DNA of 64,000 bases. Origin: Sphingomonas sp. (GTDB lineage Bacteria > Pseudomonadota > Alphaproteobacteria > Sphingomonadales > Sphingomonadaceae). The stretch covers positions 310,001 to 374,000 of the forward strand of contig JAFKLY010000006.1 of NCBI GenBank assembly GCA_017304655.1. Direction: 5' to 3'. Made by a program: the position numbers and the translations under genes. This document shows, piece by piece, positions 57,852 through 64,000 of this stretch (the stretch's first letter is position 1; every line of letters begins with the position of its first letter). The notes under the pieces were generated by a model, which ran no database searches, had not been told where the DNA came from, and worked only from the letters and a program-made list of their open reading frames with translations.

Positions 57852-58649
57852 ATGTCCGAAAACCAGCAACTGACCATCTACCACATTCCTGGCTGCCCCT
57901 TCTCGGAGCGGGTGGAGATCATGCTGGAGCTCAAGGGCTTGGAGATGAAGGATGTCGAGATCGACATTTCCAAGTCGCGCCCGGATTGGTTGCTGGCCAA
58001 GTCCGGCGGCACGACGGCGCTGCCGCTGCTCGACATCGAGAATGGCGAAACGCTCAAGGAAAGCATGGTCATCCTGCGCTATCTGGAGGATCGCTATCCC
58101 GAACCTGCGGTGCGCCATCCCGATGCTTATGCCCATGCCGTCGAGGGGATGCTGGCGGAACTTTCCGGCCCGTTCTCCGGCGCGGGCTATCGCATGATCC
58201 TGAACCGCGACCCCGCCAAGCGGGACGAGATGCGGGCGGTTGTGGATGCCGAATTCGGCAAGGTCGACGCCTTCCTCAAGCGCTATGCGACGGGCGCGGA
58301 CTTCCTGTTCGACGATCGCTTCGGCTGGGCGGAAGTGGCCTTCACGCCCATGTTCAAGCGGCTGTGGTTCCTCGATTATTATGAGGATTACCAGGTTCCC
58401 GCGCAGTTCGACCGGGTGCTGCGCTGGCGCGAGGCCTGCACCAGCCACCACGCGGCACAATATCGCAGCAAGGAAGAGCTGTTGAAGCTCTATTATGACT
58501 ATAGCCAGGGCGGCGGCAACGGCCGCATTCCCGAGGGGCGAGCGATCTCCAGCTTCACCCCCGATGTCGACTGGCGCACGCGGCCCATGCCGCCCCGCGA
58601 CAAATGGGGCCACGCCGCGACGGACGCGGAACTGGGGCTGCTGGTTTAG
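57852..58649 (+). CDS. ligG: glutathione-lyase LigG (omega-class GST)
   Basis: The 265-residue omega-type GST is recognised as LigG. It uses a second glutathione to remove the glutathionyl group from GS-HPV, giving beta-hydroxypropiovanillone and glutathione disulfide. The catalytic Cys15 is in YHIPGCPFSERVE. The glutathione-binding region has TTALPLLDIENGETLKESMV, and the C-terminal domain has FDDRFGWAEVAFTPMFKRLWFLDYYEDY and GGGNGRIPEGR. In known systems LigG is selective for the (beta-R) thioether made by LigF. Confidence 0.95.
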   Translation: MSENQQLTIYHIPGCPFSERVEIMLELKGLEMKDVEIDISKSRPDWLLAKSGGTTALPLLDIENGETLKESMVILRYLEDRYPEPAVRHPDAYAHAVEGMLAELSGPFSGAGYRMILNRDPAKRDEMRAVVDAEFGKVDAFLKRYATGADFLFDDRFGWAEVAFTPMFKRLWFLDYYEDYQVPAQFDRVLRWREACTSHHAAQYRSKEELLKLYYDYSQGGGNGRIPEGRAISSFTPDVDWRTRPMPPRDKWGHAATDAELGLLV

Positions 58650-58699
58650 CACAGCCACCGGGACGGATGATGGTCCCGACAAAAGCAGCGGCAAGTCCG

Positions 58700-58784
58700 G
58701 TCACACCGCATGCGCGCGCGGGAATTGTGTTGCGCTATCCTGGTCTGGCTGGGTTCTGGATTCCCGCGCTTGCCGGAATGGCGG
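58700..58784. repeat. decayed copy of the GTCATTCCCGCG repeat
   Basis: In the 251-base gap after ligG, the right arm (CTGGATTCCCGCGCTTGCCGGAATGGCGG at 58756-58784) is still recognisable, while the left arm from 58700 has several changes and a small insertion. Pairing is partly lost, so this appears to be an old copy. Nothing else is recognised in this gap. Confidence 0.6.
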
Positions 58785-58900
58785 ACGCTTCATTGTGCCG
58801 CTCCCAAGCTGTCTCGCGGCTGCACATCGTGGCCATGCTTCGTTCAGCCCTGCCTTGGCATTGCCGATATGCCGCCACAATCATTGCCTAGCGGGGACAT

Positions 58901-59932
58901 GTGAAACTAGCTACATACGGCCCGACCTTCGGCGTCCAAGCCGGGGCTATGTTGCCGATCGGGACTGAGAATATGGATAATGGCGGGGATTTTGCCGCAC
59001 CCAGCAGCGATGCCCCGGCACCGGCGGTGAATTCTTCGGCCGTCGGCCGCTTCATCGATCCGCAGCCGCTCGTCGAGAAGAGCCGCAACTGGCCGCGCTA
59101 TTTCGGTCCGGCGGTTTCGCTGCTGATTCTCGCAGCCGCACTCTGGCAATTGCGCGACCTCAATTTCCGCGAACTCGGCGTCCTCATGCCGACGTCGGTG
59201 CTGTTCTGGATGGTCTTCGTCATCAGCTATTTCCAGGCACCGCTCACCGAGTGGGTCATGTTCCACCGGCTGTGGAAGCTGCCTTTCTCCGGCATGGGCG
59301 CGCTGCTGCGCAAATATGTCAGCAACGAGATCCTGCTCGGCTATCTGGGTGAGGTGTATTTCTATGCCTGGGCCAAGCGGCATGTGAACATGGTCGCCTC
59401 GCCCTTCGGCGCGATCAAGGACGTGACGATCCTTTCGGCCCTCACCGGCAATATCGCGACGATCGGTATGGTCATCTTCGCCGCGCCGATGATCGGCCAG
59501 CTCAATCTCGGCATCTCCAGCCGCACCTTCGCCTGGTCGATCGCGTTCGTGATGGGCACCTCCATCCTGTTCCTGCTGCTCCGCCGCACGCTGTTCACAC
59601 TGCCCACGCGGGATCTGTGGTTCATCACTTATGTGCATTTCCTGCGCATCTTTTCCTATGCGCTGCTGAGCGGCCTGCTCTGGCACCTCATTTTGCCGGG
59701 CGTGTCGTTCACTTACTGGCTGTTGCTTGCGACGATGCGCCAGTTGCTTTCGCGCCTGCCGTTCATGCCCAACAAGGACGTGATCTTCGTCAGCCTCGCT
59801 ACCTTCTTCGTCGGTCGCGATACTGAAGTTATTCACGCCATGGCGCTGCTTGCCACCCTGACCGTATCTGCCCATCTGGTCGTTGGTCTCACTTTCGGCC
59901 TCACTGGCCTCATCCGGGAGAAATCCGCCTGA
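58901..59932 (+). CDS. polytopic membrane protein, LPG-synthase-TM-like
   Basis: The protein is up to 343 residues with a hydrophilic N-terminus (~65 residues) and about seven to nine transmembrane segments (for example SLLILAAALWQL, FWMVFVISYF, ILFLLLRRTLF, WLLLATMRQLL). The overall plan resembles membrane proteins of the lysylphosphatidylglycerol-synthase transmembrane/flippase type. GTG at 58901 has GCGGGGAC upstream; ATGs at 58949 and 58973 are alternative starts. It overlaps the next gene by one base and heads a four-gene chain with a glycosyltransferase, so it may translocate or handle a glycolipid. Function not known. Confidence 0.7.
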   Translation: MKLATYGPTFGVQAGAMLPIGTENMDNGGDFAAPSSDAPAPAVNSSAVGRFIDPQPLVEKSRNWPRYFGPAVSLLILAAALWQLRDLNFRELGVLMPTSVLFWMVFVISYFQAPLTEWVMFHRLWKLPFSGMGALLRKYVSNEILLGYLGEVYFYAWAKRHVNMVASPFGAIKDVTILSALTGNIATIGMVIFAAPMIGQLNLGISSRTFAWSIAFVMGTSILFLLLRRTLFTLPTRDLWFITYVHFLRIFSYALLSGLLWHLILPGVSFTYWLLLATMRQLLSRLPFMPNKDVIFVSLATFFVGRDTEVIHAMALLATLTVSAHLVVGLTFGLTGLIREKSA

Positions 59933-60456
59933 TGTCGATGAGTTTGTTGCTCGCTCTGGCTGCCGCCGCTGAACCGGTGAAGGCCCTTCCCTCCACGCCT
60001 GATCTCGGCACGGCCGAGGGGCGCTGCAGGCCCAATGAAAGCGGCCCGTCCTTCCTCATCAACCTTGCCGGCCTCAAGGACCGCAAGGGCAAGGTGAAGG
60101 TCGAGCTGTATCCGCCGAATGACGACGACTTCCTGCAGGACGACAATAAGCTTGTTGCGGCAGGTAAGGTGTTCCGTCGGGTCGAAATGGACGTGCCTCC
60201 AACTGGGCCGGTGGTGCTGTGCGTGCGCGCGCCTTCCGCCGGCACCTGGACGCTCAGCCTGCTGCACGATCGTGACGCCAATCGCAAATTCGGGCTTTCG
60301 ACCGATGGCGTCGGCTTCCCGACCGATCCCAAGCTCGGCTGGTCCAAGCCGAAATGGCGCAATGCCGCTGCCAATGCCGGCAATGGGCCGACGCGCATCA
60401 CGGTGACGATGCAGTATCGGCGCGGGCTGTTCAGCTTCGGCCCGCTGGACAAGTAG
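59932..60456 (+). CDS. DUF2141 domain protein
   Basis: This is a 174-residue probably exported protein. A short hydrophobic N-terminus (MSLLLALAAAAEP) may be a signal peptide, followed by one Cys-containing beta-rich domain with the DUF2141 hallmark HDRDANRKFGLS...GVGFPTDPKLGWSKPKW (residues ~110-145). The family is of unknown function. It starts in the stop of the membrane protein (TGATG) and precedes the glycosyltransferase by 10 bases, so it is surely cotranscribed. Confidence 0.85.
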   Translation: MSMSLLLALAAAAEPVKALPSTPDLGTAEGRCRPNESGPSFLINLAGLKDRKGKVKVELYPPNDDDFLQDDNKLVAAGKVFRRVEMDVPPTGPVVLCVRAPSAGTWTLSLLHDRDANRKFGLSTDGVGFPTDPKLGWSKPKWRNAAANAGNGPTRITVTMQYRRGLFSFGPLDK

Positions 60457-60466
60457 AAAGCAGCGC

Positions 60467-61642
60467 GTGCGCATCGTCGACGTCTGCGCCTTTTATTCGC
60501 CGCAAGGCGGAGGGGTGAAGACCTATGTCGAGCGCAAGCTGGCGGCAGCGCGACCAGGGCGGGAGGAAGTCATCATCCTCGCGCCAGGCCCGCGCGACGC
60601 GATCCTGCAGGAAGTTCCGGGCGGCTCGGTCCGCACGATCAAGGGGCCGCTTTTCCCCCTCGACCGGCGCTATCGCTACTTTCAGGACGAGCCGGCGCTG
60701 CATGCTGCGCTCGACGCGCTGGCGCCCGACTTCGTGGAGTGCTCCTCGCCCTGGGGCAGCCCGTCCATGGTCGCACGCTGGGAAGGACAAGTCCCGCGCG
60801 CGCTCATCATGCACGCCGATCCGCTCTCGGCTTATGCCTATCGCTGGTTCGGCCATGTCGCCTCGCGCGAGATGATCGACAAGGGTTTCGACTGGTTCTG
60901 GCGGCATCTGCGCAAGCTCGACGAATCCTATGATCTTGTCATCAGCGCCAGCCCAAGCCTGAGCGCGCGGCTGGTCGAGGGGGGCATGACCGGCGTCCAC
61001 ACCATTCCGATGGGTGTGGAGACCGGCCTGTTCGACCCTGCCCGGCGCGACGAGGATTTGCGCGTGCGGCTGCTGGAGCGCTGCGGTCTGGGGCCAGAGG
61101 CGACGCTGCTCGTGGCGCTCGGCCGCCATGCGAGCGAGAAGCGCTGGCCGATGGTGTTCGATGCGGTGACGGCGGCCGGCTATCAGCGCCCGGTCGGCCT
61201 CATCCTGTTCGGCGACGGGCGCGAGCGCTCGCGCGTGGTGCGCGCGGCCGAGCTCAATCCGCATGTCCACCTTGCTGCACCCGTGACGGACCGGCAGGAT
61301 CTGGCCACCATCCTCGCCAGTGCCGACGCGCTCGTGCATGGCTGCGAGGCGGAGACCTTCTGCATGGTCGCGGCGGAAGCCAAGGCGAGCGGCCTGCCGA
61401 TCATCGTGCCGGACGAAGGCGGCGCGAGCGACCAGTTCATCGCGGGGCAGGGGGTGCGCTACAAGGCACGCAGTGCCTCGGCACTGGCCGCCGCGATCGT
61501 GGAGTTTCTGGCTGACGATCCGGTGGCGGCGCGGCTGCGGGCGACAGCCTCTGCCGCTCAGGTGCCGACCATGGAAGCGCATTTCGAGACGCTGTTCGCG
61601 CTCTATCGCCAGCAGATCGCGCAGGCCCGCCATGTCGCCTGA
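60467..61642 (+). CDS. GT4-family glycosyltransferase
   Basis: The 391-residue GT-B-fold protein has an N-terminal acceptor domain starting MRIVDVCAFYSPQGGGVKTYVERK and a C-terminal donor domain with LVALGRHASEKRWPMV, a DRQDLATILASADALVHG segment and the EX7E motif in EAETFCMVAAEAKASGLPII near residue 300. It should transfer a sugar from a nucleotide donor to a lipid or polysaccharide on the cytoplasmic side. GTG at 60467 is the start. It overlaps the deacetylase-like gene by 11 bases. Confidence 0.9.
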   Translation: MRIVDVCAFYSPQGGGVKTYVERKLAAARPGREEVIILAPGPRDAILQEVPGGSVRTIKGPLFPLDRRYRYFQDEPALHAALDALAPDFVECSSPWGSPSMVARWEGQVPRALIMHADPLSAYAYRWFGHVASREMIDKGFDWFWRHLRKLDESYDLVISASPSLSARLVEGGMTGVHTIPMGVETGLFDPARRDEDLRVRLLERCGLGPEATLLVALGRHASEKRWPMVFDAVTAAGYQRPVGLILFGDGRERSRVVRAAELNPHVHLAAPVTDRQDLATILASADALVHGCEAETFCMVAAEAKASGLPIIVPDEGGASDQFIAGQGVRYKARSASALAAAIVEFLADDPVAARLRATASAAQVPTMEAHFETLFALYRQQIAQARHVA

Positions 61643-62378
61643 CCGGCTGCTGCTCACCTCGATCCACGATGTCGGCCCTCGCTCGGAAAGCCAGGTCGAG
61701 CGACTGCGCACGCATCTCGGCGCGCAGGTGCCGGTCGAAAAGATCGCGATGCTGGTCGTTCCCGATCATTGGGGCGAGGCGCCGCTGCGGCCCGGCACGC
61801 CCTTTGCCACGAAGTTGCGCGGCTGGGCGGAGAGCGGGGCGGAGATGTTTGTCCATGGCTGGTTCCACCGCGATACCAGCGAGCATGAGAGCTTCGCCGC
61901 GCGGATGAAGGCCCGGCACATGACCGCCTCGGAAGGCGAGTTTCTGGGACTGGACGAGGAGACCGCCTATCGCCGCATGACCGAGGGGCGGGCGCTCATC
62001 GAGGATATCATCGGGCGGCCGGTGGCGGGCTTCATCGCGCCGGCCTGGCTCTATGGGCCGGGCGCGCACGCCGCGATGGCTCGGGCCGGCTTTGCGCTGG
62101 CCGAGGATCATTGGCGGGTCTGGCAACCGGGGCAGGCTCAGGCGCCACTTGCCAGCGGGCCAGTGATTACCTGGGCGAGCCGCAGCCGGGCGCGCATCGC
62201 CTCCTCGCTGTTCGCCGCCTGGGCCTTGCCGCCGGTGCTGCGCATGAAGCCGGTCGCGCGGATCGCGGTGCATCCCGGCGATACCGGCGTGCCGGCGCTG
62301 CTTGCCAGCATCAGCCGCACCCTCACGCGCATGACGCGCAGCCATCGGCCCGGGCAGTATCGGGAGTTGCTGGGCTAG
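61632..62378 (+). CDS. DUF2334 / polysaccharide-deacetylase-like protein
   Basis: The 248-residue protein has the NodB-like barrel pattern of DUF2334: LLTSIHDVGPRSESQVERL with the metal-binding Asp, EMFVHGWFHRD with metal-binding His residues near 75-78, GFIAPAWLYGPGAHAAMARAGF, and a final ARIAVHPGD. Relatives remove acetyl groups from amino sugars. No signal peptide is visible, so it probably acts in the cytoplasm on the product of the coupled glycosyltransferase, similar to GlcNAc-lipid deacetylases. The substrate is inferred only. Confidence 0.85.
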   Translation: MSPDRLLLTSIHDVGPRSESQVERLRTHLGAQVPVEKIAMLVVPDHWGEAPLRPGTPFATKLRGWAESGAEMFVHGWFHRDTSEHESFAARMKARHMTASEGEFLGLDEETAYRRMTEGRALIEDIIGRPVAGFIAPAWLYGPGAHAAMARAGFALAEDHWRVWQPGQAQAPLASGPVITWASRSRARIASSLFAAWALPPVLRMKPVARIAVHPGDTGVPALLASISRTLTRMTRSHRPGQYRELLG

Positions 62379-62553
62379 GGACGGAGCTGCCGGTTGCGCC
62401 GAAAGGCAGAGACCCGACAGCGCGCTCCGGCACGGCGCATTGACTCGCCCGGCCTATCTCCCCATAGGACGCGCATGATCGCGCGCATCCTCACGTCGAG
62501 CTTTTATTGGCCCCGTCACACATAGACGCGGCTCGTTCGATCATGTTTTGAAA

Positions 62554-62577
62554 CGATGCCGCCGCTGAGCGGCATCG
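62554..62577 (+). promoter_or_regulatory. hairpin upstream of the acetyltransferase gene
   Basis: A perfect 9-base stem CGATGCCGC / GCGGCATCG with loop CGCTGA lies 43 bases before the chosen start. No T-run follows on the plus strand. It shares the ATGCCGC/GCGGCAT core with the hairpin in front of glgP. Confidence 0.45.
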
Positions 62578-62620
62578 ACAAGATCCAGACCTTTCAGTGG
62601 CGGCCAATATGGAGGTCACT

Positions 62621-63100
62621 GTGTCTTTGTCCCAAGATATCCTTGAATCGCGAGGGCGTGTCCGCCCGATGGCGCGGCATGACGTGCCGGTGGTCGCCGG
62701 CATGATCGCGCGGCTGGCGCGGCATCATGGCGATGAGCCGACGATCGACGCGGCGCGCTTGCAGGCCGATCTGTTCGGCAGCACGCCCTGGTTGCGCGGC
62801 CTCGTGGTCGAGCGGTTCGGCTATGTCGTGGGCTACGCGCTGATGATCCCGCGCTACCGCGCGCAGGCGACGGAGCGCGGGCTGGACCTGCACCATCTCT
62901 TCATACTGGAAGGATCGCGTGGTCTGGGGCTGGGCCGCCTGCTCGTGGAAGCGGTGGCGAATGTCGCGCGGGAGGAAGCGTGCGGCTTTCTTCAGGTCGC
63001 TGCGGAGGCCGGTAACCGCAAGGCGCAGGACTTTTATCGTTCGCTCGGCTTCGAGGACCGCCAGCCGACAGGTCAGGGCTTTGCGATGGCGCTGGGTTGA
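62621..63100 (+). CDS. GNAT family N-acetyltransferase
   Basis: The ~159-residue GNAT-fold enzyme should move an acetyl group from acetyl-CoA to an amine. The CoA-binding motif A is LFILEGSRGLGLGRLLVEAVANVA (residues ~90-113), followed by AAEAGNRKAQDFYRSLGFE, the motif B helix with the usual N..A..FY..LGF. GTG at 62621 is favoured because GGAGGT lies just upstream at 62611; the ATG at 62609 would overlap that site. The substrate is unknown. Confidence 0.88.
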   Translation: MSLSQDILESRGRVRPMARHDVPVVAGMIARLARHHGDEPTIDAARLQADLFGSTPWLRGLVVERFGYVVGYALMIPRYRAQATERGLDLHHLFILEGSRGLGLGRLLVEAVANVAREEACGFLQVAAEAGNRKAQDFYRSLGFEDRQPTGQGFAMALG

Positions 63101-63109
63101 GCCCCGGGA

Positions 63110-64000
63110 TCAGAAGGCGCGGGTGATGCCGAAATCGACTGTGGTCCGGCGATAATCATAGAGCCCCACCGTCGAGATATTGCGTTCATAAGCGACGCGC
63201 ACGACCGGCGAGAAGCCCGCGACCTTCACCTGGCGGAAGGTCGCGCCGACCGTTCCGCGCAGGAACCACTCCTTGCGCCGGTCTGTGAAGGGGAACATGC
63301 GCTTGTCCGATTCCAGCCGCCAGGCGGTGGCGTTGGCGAAGACCGTGGTCTTGCCCATGTCCCGCCAGCCCAGAACGGTGAGGCCGCCCGAGGCGGTGGC
63401 ATAGCCGGGATCGCGCGCGGTCTGGCGCATGGCGCCGAGCGTCACGCCCACGCCGCTCCGGGCTGTCAGCGCCCGCTCGATACCAACATTCAGGCGGAAC
63501 AAATTGCCATCCTGCAGGCTGTTGCGGCGATAATCCGTACGGCCATAAGAGAAGCCGACATCGCTCTGCGCGCGCAGGCCGATGCGACGGGTCCAGCGCA
63601 CATCGGCCGTGAGCGTGCGCGCATAGGGATCGCCGCCATAAGTGCGCCAGGTGACGCCGACGGACGGGAGCAGCCGGTCCTTGCCGGACGACCATTCCAG
63701 GCCGATCAGGGCGCTGCCCGACACGTCGTTGAACTGGCTCTTGCGGTAGAAGGTGCCATCGCCCGAGAGGCGCGGCACGATCGAGAGCCGCTTGGTCAGC
63801 GACACGCGGGCATAGACCTGCCCGGTGACATGCGCGCCCAGGCCGGATTTGGCGCGGGCATCTTCCGAGAGCGTCAGTGGCGCGATCACCGTGTCGAGTT
63901 GCTTGGCATCGGTCGCGCGGTTGACGTTGCTGTCCGGCGCCATGGCAAATTCGATATTGCCGCCGAACGTCTTGGTGGAGCGCAGGGCAGAGGCAAAGCG
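63110..64000 (-). CDS. outer-membrane beta-barrel, SLAM/DUF560-like, 5' part outside window
   Basis: This is the C-terminal ~296 residues of a protein open to the window end. The visible part is made of alternating amphipathic strands with aromatic girdles (SIVPRLSGDGTFYRKS, RLNVGIERALTARSGVGVTLG, FSPVVRVAYERN) and ends with a terminal Phe (FGITRAF), the outer-membrane barrel signal. The IEFAMAPDSNVNRAT segment near the edge resembles DUF560 / surface-lipoprotein-assembly-modifier proteins, whose N-terminal part carries TPR repeats. The N-terminus is not visible, and no client lipoprotein is adjacent within the window. Confidence 0.75.
   Translation of the reverse strand, partial: RFASALRSTKTFGGNIEFAMAPDSNVNRATDAKQLDTVIAPLTLSEDARAKSGLGAHVTGQVYARVSLTKRLSIVPRLSGDGTFYRKSQFNDVSGSALIGLEWSSGKDRLLPSVGVTWRTYGGDPYARTLTADVRWTRRIGLRAQSDVGFSYGRTDYRRNSLQDGNLFRLNVGIERALTARSGVGVTLGAMRQTARDPGYATASGGLTVLGWRDMGKTTVFANATAWRLESDKRMFPFTDRRKEWFLRGTVGATFRQVKVAGFSPVVRVAYERNISTVGLYDYRRTTVDFGITRAF

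Overview
The window looks like chromosome from a high-GC sphingomonad (Sphingobium/Novosphingobium type). The evidence is a full set of ligD, ligF, ligE and ligG homologues for glutathione-dependent lignin beta-aryl-ether cleavage, a SPAP/PafA-type alkaline phosphatase, a PEP-CTERM protein, and short palindromic intergenic repeats of the kind seen in this group. Everything below was read by eye; no database search was possible.

Layout. 0-16 kb is an accessory catabolic region: several short-chain dehydrogenases (SDRs), a GH13 alpha-glucosidase, a LigF-like glutathione transferase divergent from a C-alpha-dehydrogenase-like SDR, an MFS transporter plus Fe/2-oxoglutarate dioxygenase pair with a divergent MarR regulator, an aldehyde dehydrogenase, a lipoprotein PQQ/cytochrome c alcohol dehydrogenase, DUF8021-like and DUF3237 proteins, and a cold-shock gene. 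16-28 kb is mixed: a frameshifted NTF2-like gene, an NmrA-like reductase, a SulP transporter translationally coupled to a ParB-like protein, the alkaline phosphatase, DsbD, TlyA, TspO, UbiK, YbjN and ProC. 28-34 kb holds tRNA-Gln(UUG), the coupled genes otsB-GH15-otsA, a decayed second copy of the tRNA, and the potassium transporter gene kup. 34-42 kb holds a CzcB-A-C-type heavy-metal RND efflux operon and an unassigned thiamine-diphosphate enzyme with a MarR regulator.

43-54.8 kb is a complete glycogen cycle (glgP, glgB, glgC, then glgA, pgm, glgX), interrupted by one opposite-strand PEP-CTERM gene. 55-58.6 kb is ligD-ligF-ligE-ligG. Together these convert guaiacylglycerol-beta-guaiacyl-ether-type dimers by C-alpha oxidation, stereospecific glutathione-dependent ether cleavage and glutathione removal. 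Each gap between the lig genes holds a different hairpin: an intrinsic terminator and two repeat families. 58.9-62.4 kb is a tightly packed chain (integral membrane protein, DUF2141 protein, GT4 glycosyltransferase, DUF2334 deacetylase-like protein), probably for an envelope glycoconjugate. The window ends in an incomplete outer-membrane barrel resembling SLAM/DUF560 proteins.

The features most worth a second look are the tRNA-Gln repeat flanking the trehalose genes, the terminator inside the lig cluster, the second LigF/LigD-like pair beside a PQQ dehydrogenase island, three DnaA-box sequences between ubiK and ybjN, and the SulP/ParB-like coupling.
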